NCBI RefSeq assembly: GCF_040939785.1
Contig: NZ_CP162553.1
Location: forward strand, 4,669,001-4,733,000
Source: Bradyrhizobium lupini
GTDB lineage: Bacteria; Pseudomonadota; Alphaproteobacteria; Rhizobiales; Xanthobacteraceae
Length of the DNA: 64,000 nucleotides
Reading direction: 5' to 3'
Shown here: positions 8,989 through 17,816 of the stretch, in pieces
How positions within the stretch are numbered: position 1 is the first letter of the stretch
Layout of the letters: the number at the start of each line of letters is the position of its first letter
Notes under the pieces: model-generated
Database searches by the model: none
The model's input: only the letters and a program-made list of their open reading frames with translations
What the model was told of the DNA's origin: nothing
Made by a program: the position numbers and the translations under genes

Positions 8989-10170
8989 TCAACCGCCGTT
9001 CGGACGGGCCGCGTTGTCGGCGAGATGCTTCGCCGTCTCACGCTCGGCCAGCACGGTCTGCTTGGTGTCGACGGTCGGCACCGCGGACATGCCGGGGCGC
9101 AGCAGGCCGGTCAGGCTGTGGTCGTCGAGCACGATCTTCACCGGCACCCGTTGCACGATCTTGGTGAAATTGCCGGTGGCGTTGTCGGGCGGCAGCAATG
9201 CGAATTCAAGGCCGCTCGCCGGCGACAGGCTGTCGACATGGCCGCGCAGGGTCTGGTTGCGGAAACTGTCGACGTGCAGCTCGACCGGCTGGCCGGCGCG
9301 GACATGTGTGAGCTGCGTCTCCTTGAAATTCGCCACGACATAGACCGCATCGAGCGGCACCACCGCCATCAATTGCGTGCCGGCCTGCACGAACTGTCCC
9401 ACGCGCAGTGAGCGGGCGCCGACCGTTCCGTCGACCGGCGCGGTAATCTCGGTGTAGGAGAGATTGAGCGTCGCCTGCTCCGCGACCGCACGCGCATGTT
9501 CGAGCTGGGCAGTAGCCTGCGCGCGCTGGGTCGTGAGCACGTCGACCTTGCGTTGCGCGGCCACGAGGCCCGACCTGGCATGTTGCAGTTGCGCGTTGCT
9601 GGCGCGCAACGCGGCGTCAGTCTGTTGCGCGCGCTGAATCGTGCCGGAGCCCGACTTCATCAGGTCGTCGTAGCGGGCGCGCTCCTCCTGCGCAAATTTC
9701 AGATTCGCGTCCGCAGCAGCGACATCGGCTGTGCTCTGCTCGATGATCGGCTGCTGGAGTTCGAGCTGGGCGTCGAGGTTCCGCACTGCCGCTTCCGCCG
9801 CAGCGACATCGGCGCGGGCCTGATTGAGCGCCGCCTTGAAGTCGCGGTCGTCGATCTTCGCCAGCAGCTGGCCCGCTTTGACCTTTTCGTTGTCGCTGAC
9901 CAGCACCTTGGCGATGTAGCCCGAGACCTTTGGCGCGATGATCGTGGAGTCGGCCTTCACATAGGCGTCGTCGGTTGTCTCGAGATAACGGCCGTTGACC
10001 CAGTAGTCGTGTCCGTAATGGACAACCGCAGCCGTGCCCGCAAGGAACGCGAGCGCCAGCGCCGCCCGCCGGACCATATTCCGGTCGGGACCACGCACCG
10101 GCGCCGTCGGGGTAGCTTGCGGTATTTCAGTCGCTTGCTGAAAGTTTTCGGTGCGGGGCATCTCGGACAT
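8989..10170 (-). CDS. emrA: HlyD/EmrA-family membrane fusion protein
   Basis: A 393-residue periplasmic adaptor. One N-terminal membrane helix (about residues 33-50, AALALAFLAGTAAVV), then a beta-barrel/lipoyl half-motif (ETTDDAYVKADSTIIAPKVSGYIAKVLVSDNEKVKAGQLL), a long Ala/Gln-rich coiled-coil hairpin (about residues 110-230), the second lipoyl half (TEITAPVDGTVGARSLRVGQFVQAGTQLM, in parts) and a C-terminal barrel. First gene of the emrA-emrB-ahpD-like unit. The 275-base region before it holds the GATAATC array shared with the divergent LysR gene. Confidence 0.92.
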   Translation of the reverse strand: MSEMPRTENFQQATEIPQATPTAPVRGPDRNMVRRAALALAFLAGTAAVVHYGHDYWVNGRYLETTDDAYVKADSTIIAPKVSGYIAKVLVSDNEKVKAGQLLAKIDDRDFKAALNQARADVAAAEAAVRNLDAQLELQQPIIEQSTADVAAADANLKFAQEERARYDDLMKSGSGTIQRAQQTDAALRASNAQLQHARSGLVAAQRKVDVLTTQRAQATAQLEHARAVAEQATLNLSYTEITAPVDGTVGARSLRVGQFVQAGTQLMAVVPLDAVYVVANFKETQLTHVRAGQPVELHVDSFRNQTLRGHVDSLSPASGLEFALLPPDNATGNFTKIVQRVPVKIVLDDHSLTGLLRPGMSAVPTVDTKQTVLAERETAKHLADNAARPNGG

Positions 10171-10193
10171 GGCGGTCTCCTTCGGCTGACCCA

Positions 10194-10438
10194 GATTATC
10201 GGTCTTCCTCGTCCGATCGATAATCAGCGAAATGCCGAAAGGATTATCCGCTGACAGTGGATAGTCCCGGGATCTCGCCTGGGCCCGTATGATCTATCGA
10301 GCCGGAGGTACGACTGCCCCAGAGCGATTGCCGGGCCTGTCGAGGGATTGCGGCTAACGCATCCGCGCTGCCCGCAGGAGCGGTTTGATGGATAATCGGA
10401 CGGAATTCCTTGCGATTATCTCTCAAGAGCGGATAATC
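10194..10438. promoter_or_regulatory. Divergent emrA/lysR promoter with six GATAATC/GATTATC heptamers
   Basis: Exact copies of GATAATC or its complement GATTATC are at 10194, 10219, 10242, 10391, 10414 and 10432. The last two form a perfect inverted pair GATTATC-N11-GATAATC ending 7 bases before the LysR start codon, and 10194/10219 form another inverted pair with an 18-base spacer. Such a cluster in a divergent LysR promoter is most simply a set of operators for that regulator, giving control of the pump and autorepression. Binding is inferred. Confidence 0.65.
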
Positions 10439-10445
10439 AGTCGGC

Positions 10446-11357
10446 ATGGACCGATTGACCAGTCTCGAAGTCTTCAGCCGGGTGGTCGAGACCGGCGGCT
10501 TCTCTGCAGCAGCCCGCAAGCTCAACATGTCGACCACCATGGTGAGCAATCACGTCCAGGCGCTGGAAGACCGGCTCGGCGTGAGGCTGCTTCAGCGCAC
10601 CACGCGCAAGGTCAGCCTCACCGACATCGGCAAGGCCTATTACGACCGCTGCATCCAGATACTCGCCGAAATCAAACAGGCCGACGATATCGCGAGCGAA
10701 TTGCAGTCGGTGCCCCGCGGCACGCTACGGATCCACGTCGCCACGCACATGGTGCCGTTCGTTGCGCCCGTGGTGGCGAAGCTCCTGTCGACCTATCCGG
10801 AGCTCAAGATCGATCTGCGGATGGGCGAGGCCGAAATCGACCTCATCGAAGAAGGCTATGACGTTGCTCTGCGCATGACCGCGCCGCCGGATTCGAGCCT
10901 GATCGTTCGCAGCCTCGCAACTTGGCGCCACGTGCTGTGCTGCTCGCACGACTATCTCGAAAGGCACGGTCGCGTGCAGAAACTCGGTGAGCTCACCGCG
11001 CACAATTGCGCCCGTCACTTGAATTATCCGTTCGGCGAAGATTGGCGCTTCTTCGATCGCAAGGGCACGCCGGCATCGGTGCGCATCTCCGGCAGCTTCA
11101 TCACCAACAGCGGTGAGGCCTTGCGAAAGGTGGCGCTGGAAGGCGCTGCCGTCTGCCTGATGGCCGGTTTTCTCGTCCAGGGCGATCTCGAAGCCGGTCA
11201 TCTTGTTCGCCTTCTGCCCGAATATCGTCCCGTCGAGATGTCGATGAACGCGGTCTATCCGCACCGGCATCATCTGTCGGCGAAGGTCAGGACCTTTATC
11301 GACATGCTCGTGCATCACAGCGCAGAGCAGCAGAAGCTGATCAATCCCTATTCATGA
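10446..11357 (+). CDS. LysR-family transcriptional regulator, divergent to emrAB
   Basis: A 303-residue LysR protein. The winged-helix DNA-binding domain spans residues 1-60 (LTSLEVFSRVVETGGFSAAARKLNMS in parts, with the recognition helix STTMVSNHVQALEDRLGVRLL), followed by a substrate-binding domain starting near 90 (PRGTLRIHVATHMVPF). It belongs to the CrgA/DsdC-like group acting next to efflux or oxidoreductase genes. No good ribosome site is seen; a GATAATC heptamer sits directly before the ATG. Its 3' end overlaps the convergent amidase by 6 bases. Confidence 0.92.
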   Translation: MDRLTSLEVFSRVVETGGFSAAARKLNMSTTMVSNHVQALEDRLGVRLLQRTTRKVSLTDIGKAYYDRCIQILAEIKQADDIASELQSVPRGTLRIHVATHMVPFVAPVVAKLLSTYPELKIDLRMGEAEIDLIEEGYDVALRMTAPPDSSLIVRSLATWRHVLCCSHDYLERHGRVQKLGELTAHNCARHLNYPFGEDWRFFDRKGTPASVRISGSFITNSGEALRKVALEGAAVCLMAGFLVQGDLEAGHLVRLLPEYRPVEMSMNAVYPHRHHLSAKVRTFIDMLVHHSAEQQKLINPYS

Positions 11358-12776
11358 GCGGGGTGGCGCCGGCAGCCGTCCGAACACTTTTTCAAGCGCC
11401 ATGCCGAGCGCAAGCAGGCGGCGGTCGCTGCCTGCAGGGCCATCCAGCTCGAGTCCGATCGGAAGTTTGCTGACCGCGCCGAGCGCAATCGGGATCTGGA
11501 TGCCGGGAATGCCGGCATTGCTGCCGGGATCGGTGTTCTGGATGAACAACCCGAAATTCTCGAGGCTGCTGGAATCCGGATTGGAGGCAATGGCGACGCG
11601 CGGCGTGGTCGGGAAGGCGATGGCATCGAGCCGGTTGTCGGCGAAAGTCCTGCTGTAAAGCACCTGGAGCGCGGGGCGTGCACTATTGATCGCGGCGTCA
11701 TAGATCGGCTTGGCGTCAACCAGCGCGCCATCGGGGGCAGGCAGTTTGCGCGGGATCACCAGGCCATCATAGGTGCCCTTGACGTCGGCGCTGGAGATGT
11801 CCCTTGCCAGCGCCTCGATGCTGAGGCCCGTGCCGGTGTGGTCGAGATAGGCGACCAGATCGTCATAGGCTTCGTACAGCGCGACCGGAAAGCTGACCTG
11901 GCCATTGAACTCGGCCAGTTGCGGCATTTCGATCTCGACCATCGTGACACCCTGCGCTTTCATCTTCGCCACTGCTGCCTGGAAAGCGGCGTCGGTGTCA
12001 GCGTCGAGATTTGTCAGCATCGACCTCACGATGCCGATTCGCATCTGCTTCAGATCGGCCGCCTGAACGGCTTTGCCACCTGCTATGACGCGGTCGAGGA
12101 GTTCGACATCCGCCGCGGTCGCCGCCATCGGGCCCGCGGTGTCGCGGGTGTGCGAGATCGGCGCGATGCCAGCTTGCGGATAGCGTCCGACCGTCGGACG
12201 CAGCGAGGCACATCCATTCAGTGCGGCGGGGACCCTGACCGATCCGCCAGTGTCGGTGCCGAGCCCGCCCGCGACGATCCGCGCGCCGATCGCGACGCCC
12301 GTTCCTGAGGAGGAGCCGCCCGCGATCAGGGTGCGGTCATAGGCGTTGCGCACGCCGAACTCCGCGCCGGTCTTGAATGCGGTGTTGTAGCCGGAGATGC
12401 CGAAGGCGAGCTCGTGCATGCTGGTCTTGCCGATGATGACCGCGCCCGCCGCGCGCAATTTTGCGACCACCGGCGCGTCGGCCCTCGGAACGTAATGCTT
12501 CAGCGCCGGCGTTCCTGCGCTGCAGGGGAGCCCCGTGACCTCGATATTGTCCTTGATCACGATGGGAACACCGCCGAGCGGCTTGTCCTTGTTGTCGTTC
12601 GCGTCGAATGCGGCCGCAGCCTTCAGAGCGCCGGCCTCGTCCAGGGTGACGAAGGCATTCAGATCGGCATTGGCCTTGGCGCGGGCGAGAGCTTCCGTCG
12701 TGAGCGCGGTGCTCGTGACTTTTCCGGCGCGGAGGTCGGCCACAGCCTGGGTCAGGGTCAACTGGTCGAAATCCAT
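11352..12776 (-). CDS. Amidase-signature hydrolase (possible indoleacetamide hydrolase type)
   Basis: A 474-residue cytoplasmic amidase. The Ser-Ser-Lys triad is visible: Lys75 in GGVPIVIKDNI, the cis-serine within GGSSSGTG (residues 153-160), and the nucleophile Ser179 in GTDTGGSVRVP. Amidase-signature enzymes include GatA, indoleacetamide hydrolase, nicotinamidase-like and aryl-acylamidases; the length, context and absence of gatB/gatC nearby argue against GatA. The next gene upstream on the same strand is a fused indolepyruvate ferredoxin oxidoreductase (75-base gap), so an aromatic amide substrate is plausible but unproven. Confidence 0.88.
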   Translation of the reverse strand: MDFDQLTLTQAVADLRAGKVTSTALTTEALARAKANADLNAFVTLDEAGALKAAAAFDANDNKDKPLGGVPIVIKDNIEVTGLPCSAGTPALKHYVPRADAPVVAKLRAAGAVIIGKTSMHELAFGISGYNTAFKTGAEFGVRNAYDRTLIAGGSSSGTGVAIGARIVAGGLGTDTGGSVRVPAALNGCASLRPTVGRYPQAGIAPISHTRDTAGPMAATAADVELLDRVIAGGKAVQAADLKQMRIGIVRSMLTNLDADTDAAFQAAVAKMKAQGVTMVEIEMPQLAEFNGQVSFPVALYEAYDDLVAYLDHTGTGLSIEALARDISSADVKGTYDGLVIPRKLPAPDGALVDAKPIYDAAINSARPALQVLYSRTFADNRLDAIAFPTTPRVAIASNPDSSSLENFGLFIQNTDPGSNAGIPGIQIPIALGAVSKLPIGLELDGPAGSDRRLLALGMALEKVFGRLPAPPRS

Positions 12777-12851
12777 GAGGCGTCACCCGGTTGCAGGTGC
12801 GCCATCAGGGCGCCCCTCGGCTCCAGAGGCTGAAGCCTCGTCGGCGCTCCG

Positions 12852-15800
12852 TCAACCGTAGGCGCGCATCCTTGCAGGTGATGGCGCATCGAGCTCGGCG
12901 AACAGCCGTTCAACCTCGGCCTTCACCTTCCCGATCGCGGCGTCCTTAACCGGCCCGTAGCCCCGGATATCCATCGGCGCTTTTGCAATGGCGACCAGGC
13001 TTGGCAGATGCGCCGCGTCGAGTCCGCCGAGCAGCCGTTTGATGACGCCATCGTACCAGGTGATGAGTTCCCGCTCGGCGCGCCGCTCCGCCGTGTAGCC
13101 GAACGGATCGAACGGCGTCCCGCGCAATCCCTTCACTCGCGCCAGCATGGCGAGCGGCATTTGGATCCACTGTCCGAAGGCGTGCTTGCGCGGACGTCCG
13201 CGGGCATCGCGCTTCGACGGCAGGAACGGCGGGGCAAGGTGATATTGGATGCTGAATTCGCCTTCGAATTCGCCTTTCAACTCGTCGAGGAAGCCGGTCT
13301 GCATGTGCAGGCGCGCCACCTCGTACTCATCCTTGTAGGCCATCAGCTTGAACAGGGCGTGCGCGACCGCCTCGGTCAATGCCTCGCTATTCAGGCTGGC
13401 TTCGGCATGGCGAACACTTGCAACGCGCTCTCGATAGCGCGCTGCGTAGGCATCGTTCTGATAAGCCGTGAGGAAGTCGGCGCGGCGGTCGATCAGCTGG
13501 TCGAGCGTCTCGGCCTTCGGCGCTTCGTCCACCTTCGGCAAGAAGTCGGGATCGGCGGCTGCAATCCGGCCCCAGGCGAAAGCCTGCTTGTTGCTTTCGA
13601 CCCCGACGCCGTTGAGCTCGATCGCGCGCAACAGCGCCGACAGCGAGACCGGCAGCAGCCCGCGCTGCCAGGCAAAGCCCAGCATGACGATATTGGCATA
13701 GACGGCATCGCCGAGCAGGCGCTCGGCCAGCGCATTGGCGTTGATGGTGTCGAGATTGCCGTCGCCGATCACCTGGCCGATCGCACGCAGGCGGGCGGGT
13801 GAGGCGAGATCGGCGTCACGGAAGCGGACGACGTCGCCGGTCGGCATCTCCGCGGTGTTGACCGCGGCGCGCGTACCTTTTAGATAGGTGCCGGACGCCT
13901 TCGGCGAGGAGCTGACGACGAGGTCGCAGCCGATCAGCGCATCGGCCGCGCCCTGGTCGATACGGACCTGGTGCAATGCGTCGGGAGATGCGGCCAACCG
14001 GATGTAGCTCAGCACCGGCCCGAATTTCTGCGCAAAGCCGGTAAAATCCAGCACCGAGACACCGTTTCCTTCGAGGTGGGCCGCCATGCCGATCAGCGCG
14101 CCGACCGTGATCACGCCGGTGCCGCCGACGCCGGTGACGAGCAGATCATAGGGACGGTCGAGCGTTGCGGGCCCGGGCAGGGGAAGCGTGGCCGCGTGGC
14201 CGACCGCGTCGATCCGGCTCGCGCCCTTCTTCCGGCGCCTCGCGCCCTCGACGGTGACGAAGCTCGGGCAGAACCCGTTGAGGCAGGAAAAGTCCTTGTT
14301 GCAGGATGAGAGGTTGATCCGGCGCTTCCGGCCGAACGGCGTCTCCTTGGGCTCGACGCTGAGGCAGTTGGATTCGACCGAGCAGTCGCCGCAGCCTTCG
14401 CAGACGAGATCGTTGATATAGGCGAAGCGTTTGGGATCGATCATCTGTCCACGCTTGCGGCGACGCCGTTTCTCTGTCGCGCAGGTCTGCTGATAGATCA
14501 GCACCGAGACGCCGGGAATATCGCGCAGCTCGCGCTGCACGCTGTCCATCTTCTCGCGCGGATGGAGGGACACGCCGACCGGAAGATCGCCTGGCGGAAA
14601 TTGCGCCGGATCGTCCGACACCAGCGCGATGCGCGCAACGCCCTCGGCGCGGACGCTGTGCGCGATAGCGTGGACGCTGATTGGGCCGTCGACGGGTTGG
14701 CCGCCGGTCATCGCCACGGCATCGTTGAACAGGATCTTGTAGGTGATGTTGGCCTTGGCGGCGATCGCCTGCCGGATCGCCATCGAACCCGAATGATAAT
14801 AGGTGCCTTCGCCCAGATTCTGGAACACGTGCTTGTTGCCGGTGAAGCGTGACGAGGCGGCCCAATTCACGCCTTCGCCTCCCATCTGGATCAGGGACGA
14901 TGTCTCGCGGTCCATCCAGCTGGCCATGAAATGACAGCCGATGCCGGCCAGCGCCTTCGAACCCTCGGGCACTTTCGTCGATGTATTGTGCGGGCAGCCC
15001 GAGCAGAAATAGGGCGTACGCGTCGCACCGCTGACGTTGATCGTGCGCGAGGCCTCAGGCATCAAGCCGGCTGCGCGTGCGGCGAGATTGAGGCCTGGGA
15101 ACATCGGATCGAGACGGCGTGCGAGCACCCCAGCGAGCGCACGCGGTGACAATTCGCCGATCCAGGAGATCAGCCGCGCCCCTTGCTCGTCATGCTTACC
15201 GACCATGCGCTCGGGTTTTTCGCCCGGATAATCGTAAAAATATTCCTTGAACTGGCTTTCGATGATGCCGCGCTTCTCCTCGACGACAAGGATCTCGCGC
15301 TTGCCCCTCACGAACGCCATCGCGTCATGCAGCGCCAGCGGCCAGACCATGCCGACCTTGTAGATGTCGATGCCGATGCTGCGGCAGTCCGCTTCGTCGA
15401 GACCCATCAGCCGCAGCGCTTCCATCAGATCGAGATGGGCCTTGCCCGTGGTGACGATGCCGTAGGTGGCGTCCGGGATGTCGTAGATGTGACGATCGAT
15501 CGGATTAGCCTTTGCGAAGGCGTAGACCGCGTGCTTCTTCGCCTCCAGCCGCTCCTCGATCTGCGGGCCGGGCAGATCGGGCCAGCGATAGTGCAGGCCG
15601 CCGGGTGGCGGCGTGAAGTCTGGCGCGTGGAAGGCCCGCGGTGGGCGCAGCGCGACGGACGCGCCGGATTCCACGATCTCAGAGATCGCCTTGAAGCCGA
15701 CCCACATGCCGGTGAAGCGGCTCAGCGCGTAGCCATATTCACCGAATTCGAGATATTCGCTGACGCTTGCGGGGTGGAGCGTCGGCATGAACCAGCTCAT

Positions 15801-16301
15801 GAAGGCGACGTCGGACTGGTGCGGCATCGAGGACGAGACGCAGCCATGGTCGTCGCCGGCGACCACCAGAACGCCGCCATGCGGTGAGGAGCCGTAGGCG
15901 TTGCCGTGTTTCAGCGCATCGCCGGAGCGATCGACGCCGGGGCCCTTGCCGTACCAGAGAGCGAACACGCCATCGACCTCGCGGTCGGCTTGCGTCTCGA
16001 CCTGTTGTGAGCCGAGCACGGCGGTCGCGGCAAGATCTTCGTTCACTGCGGGGAGGAATTCGATGCGGTCCCGCTTCAGTCGCTCGTGGATGCGCCACAG
16101 CTCGAGGTCGATCCCGCCGAGTGGCGAGCCGCGATAGCCTGAGATGAAGCCCGCCGTGTTCAGCCCCGCGGCACGGTCGCGCCGCACCTGGTCGAGCGCG
16201 ATGCGGACGATGGCCTGCGTGCCGGTGAGGAAGACGCGGCCCCGTTCGCGATCGTAGCGGTCGGAAAGCTCGTAAGAATCGAGAGACGAAATGGCGGCCA
16301 T
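12852..16301 (-). CDS. Indolepyruvate ferredoxin oxidoreductase, fused alpha-beta form
   Basis: A single 1149-residue chain combining IorA- and IorB-like parts. It would oxidatively decarboxylate aryl pyruvates (from Trp, Phe or Tyr) to aryl-acetyl-CoA and pass electrons to ferredoxin. The N-terminal half has the pyrimidine and TPP-binding regions (CSGCPHNTSTKVPEGSKALAGIGCH, in parts). Around residues 630-680 is a Cys-rich 4Fe-4S region with CEGCGDC and later CNKDFSCLNGFCP. Near residue 720 the gamma-type domain begins (VTGVGGTGVITVGALIG), followed by a long C-terminal domain typical of this fused family. It is divergent from an Lrp regulator and probably co-transcribed with the amidase downstream. 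Confidence 0.92.
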   Translation of the reverse strand: MAAISSLDSYELSDRYDRERGRVFLTGTQAIVRIALDQVRRDRAAGLNTAGFISGYRGSPLGGIDLELWRIHERLKRDRIEFLPAVNEDLAATAVLGSQQVETQADREVDGVFALWYGKGPGVDRSGDALKHGNAYGSSPHGGVLVVAGDDHGCVSSSMPHQSDVAFMSWFMPTLHPASVSEYLEFGEYGYALSRFTGMWVGFKAISEIVESGASVALRPPRAFHAPDFTPPPGGLHYRWPDLPGPQIEERLEAKKHAVYAFAKANPIDRHIYDIPDATYGIVTTGKAHLDLMEALRLMGLDEADCRSIGIDIYKVGMVWPLALHDAMAFVRGKREILVVEEKRGIIESQFKEYFYDYPGEKPERMVGKHDEQGARLISWIGELSPRALAGVLARRLDPMFPGLNLAARAAGLMPEASRTINVSGATRTPYFCSGCPHNTSTKVPEGSKALAGIGCHFMASWMDRETSSLIQMGGEGVNWAASSRFTGNKHVFQNLGEGTYYHSGSMAIRQAIAAKANITYKILFNDAVAMTGGQPVDGPISVHAIAHSVRAEGVARIALVSDDPAQFPPGDLPVGVSLHPREKMDSVQRELRDIPGVSVLIYQQTCATEKRRRRKRGQMIDPKRFAYINDLVCEGCGDCSVESNCLSVEPKETPFGRKRRINLSSCNKDFSCLNGFCPSFVTVEGARRRKKGASRIDAVGHAATLPLPGPATLDRPYDLLVTGVGGTGVITVGALIGMAAHLEGNGVSVLDFTGFAQKFGPVLSYIRLAASPDALHQVRIDQGAADALIGCDLVVSSSPKASGTYLKGTRAAVNTAEMPTGDVVRFRDADLASPARLRAIGQVIGDGNLDTINANALAERLLGDAVYANIVMLGFAWQRGLLPVSLSALLRAIELNGVGVESNKQAFAWGRIAAADPDFLPKVDEAPKAETLDQLIDRRADFLTAYQNDAYAARYRERVASVRHAEASLNSEALTEAVAHALFKLMAYKDEYEVARLHMQTGFLDELKGEFEGEFSIQYHLAPPFLPSKRDARGRPRKHAFGQWIQMPLAMLARVKGLRGTPFDPFGYTAERRAERELITWYDGVIKRLLGGLDAAHLPSLVAIAKAPMDIRGYGPVKDAAIGKVKAEVERLFAELDAPSPARMRAYG

Positions 16302-16339
16302 GCGGACCTCCCCACGGCATCCTTGCCGGATGGGAGAAG

Positions 16340-16400
16340 GGTAAGCCTGGGCAACTGGTAGGTCTTACCTTTCTTTCCGAATAGCGTACCTATTATGGTA
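16340..16400. promoter_or_regulatory. Lrp-type operator region with GGTA/TACC dyads
   Basis: The short intergenic region contains GGTA-N5-TACC (16357-16369) and TACC-N6-GGTA (16387-16400, TACCTATTATGGTA), plus GGTAAG at 16340. Inverted GGTA/TACC pairs with an AT-rich centre suit an Lrp/AsnC dimer. They lie between the fused oxidoreductase start and the divergent Lrp gene and probably control both. Confidence 0.5.
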
Positions 16401-16454
16401 GAGTTATCCAAAACGATGTACGGGAAGGTAGATTAATCCATTTTGGTGGTTTCC

Positions 16455-16910
16455 ATGATCGAAGACCAGGACGCGCGGATTCTCGCCTATCTTCAGAAGG
16501 ACGGCCGCGCCACCAACCAGCAGCTCGCCGACGCAGTCGGCATGTCGACTTCGGCATGCTGGCGCCGGGTGCGCGCGCTGGAGGAGAGCGGTGCCATCCG
16601 GGGCTATGCGGCCCTGGTCGCGCGCGAGCAGGCCGGCTTTGCGATGTCCGCGATCCTCCACGTCTCGCTGGAACGGCACGACGCAAAATTCGTCGACGAG
16701 TTCGTCGCGCGGGTGACCACGCGGCGTGAGGTGCTGGAGTGCTTTGCGACCACGGGCGATGCCGATTACCATTTGCGCGTCGTCGTGCAGGACATGGCGG
16801 CCTACAACAGATTCCTCGACGACTTCATGTTCCGCATTCCCGGCATTCGCTATGTGAGAAGCAACGTGGTGCTGAAAGAGATCAAGACGGGCGTGGCCCT
16901 GCCGTTTTGA
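16455..16910 (+). CDS. Lrp/AsnC-family transcriptional regulator
   Basis: A 151-residue regulator. The start is taken at ATG 16455 (MIEDQDARILAYLQKDGRATNQQ begins the standard family N-terminus); an in-frame TTG 12 bases upstream is less likely. The helix-turn-helix is at residues 1-55 (NQQLADAVGMSTSACWRRVRALEE in parts). The RAM effector domain follows, with the diagnostic TTGDADYHLRVVVQDM segment near residue 100. Divergent from the indolepyruvate oxidoreductase gene, whose aryl-amino-acid pathway it likely controls. Confidence 0.92.
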   Translation: MIEDQDARILAYLQKDGRATNQQLADAVGMSTSACWRRVRALEESGAIRGYAALVAREQAGFAMSAILHVSLERHDAKFVDEFVARVTTRREVLECFATTGDADYHLRVVVQDMAAYNRFLDDFMFRIPGIRYVRSNVVLKEIKTGVALPF

Positions 16911-16916
16911 GCTTGT

Positions 16917-17017
16917 GCTGAGGAGGCCGCGTAGCGGCCGTCTCGAAGCGCGACGCCACAACCGGGCGCCTTCATCCTTCGAGACGCTTGCTTCGCAAGC
17001 TCCTCAGGATGAGGATC
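16917..17017. repeat. Intergenic palindromic repeat (TTCGAGACGC family)
   Basis: Contains CTGAGGAGGCCGCGTAGCGGCC at the left and CTTCGAGACGCTTGCTTCGC followed by AAGCTCCTCAGGATGAGG at the right, which pair at their outer ends. A related copy with TTCGAGACGC and CTCCTCACCATGAGG words is at 57617-57760. Sits between convergent genes. Confidence 0.6.
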
Positions 17018-17801
17018 ACCGCTCTTCCCGCACGAACCTGTTCCGCAGCGTGCCGACACCGGTGATGTCGATCTCCACGACGTCGCCGTGCTTGATATCA
17101 GGCGAGGCACCATCCGTGCCCATCCAGATCACATCGCCCGGCCATAGCGTAAAATACTTGGTCAGCTCGACTAGGAACGGCACCACGCCAAAGATCATGT
17201 CGTTGGTGTGGAAGCGGTTGGTCTCCTTGCCGTTGACCCGGACGATCGTTTCCATCTTGTCGAGGTCGGCCTCGGTCTCGATCCACGGGCCCATCGGCTT
17301 GAACGTGTCGGCGTTCTTCGAGCGCCACAGGCTGCGGTCGGCCTTCTGCCAGCTTCGTTCGCTGACGTCGTTGCCGATGGTGTAGCCGAACACGCAATCC
17401 ATCGCATTCTGATTGGTGAGATGCTTGACCTTCTTGCCGATGACGACAACGAGTTCGCCTTCGTAGTGGATCTTGTCCGTCGCAAAGGACGGGATCGCGA
17501 CGTCCTCGTCATGCGCAATCAGCGCGTTTTGCGCGCGATAGCCGATCTCGGGGCGGTCGGGGACAGCAGGCACTTCGCCGCGCTTGTCGGCGGCCTCCTT
17601 CAGGTGCTTCAGATAGTTCAAGCCGACGCAGTAGAAAGTGCGCGGAATCAGCGGCAGTTCGATCTTGACCTGCGAGAGCTGATACGTGCGCGAGGTGCGT
17701 TGCCATTCTCCGAAGGGATCGCCCTCGATCGCGATGACCTGGTCACCCTCGACGATCCCCCAGGACGTCTTGTCCGCGGCGGTGAATTTCAGCCAGCGCA
17801 T
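17016..17801 (-). CDS. Fumarylacetoacetate hydrolase-family protein
   Basis: A 261-residue FAH-superfamily enzyme (hydrolase, decarboxylase or isomerase of ring-cleavage acids). The core begins near residue 55 with YCVGLNYLKHLKEA; metal ligands are in YEGELVVVIGKKVK (the E-x-E pair) and in the GYTIGNDVSERSWQ segment; the later GPWIETE and MGTDGASPDIKHGD blocks match the family. It is the last gene of a minus-strand unit with a flavin monooxygenase (16-base gap) and an Ldh-type dehydrogenase, suggesting a shared catabolic route. The substrate is not identifiable. Confidence 0.9.
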   Translation of the reverse strand: MRWLKFTAADKTSWGIVEGDQVIAIEGDPFGEWQRTSRTYQLSQVKIELPLIPRTFYCVGLNYLKHLKEAADKRGEVPAVPDRPEIGYRAQNALIAHDEDVAIPSFATDKIHYEGELVVVIGKKVKHLTNQNAMDCVFGYTIGNDVSERSWQKADRSLWRSKNADTFKPMGPWIETEADLDKMETIVRVNGKETNRFHTNDMIFGVVPFLVELTKYFTLWPGDVIWMGTDGASPDIKHGDVVEIDITGVGTLRNRFVREER

Positions 17802-17816
17802 GCCGTGTCTCCCTTG

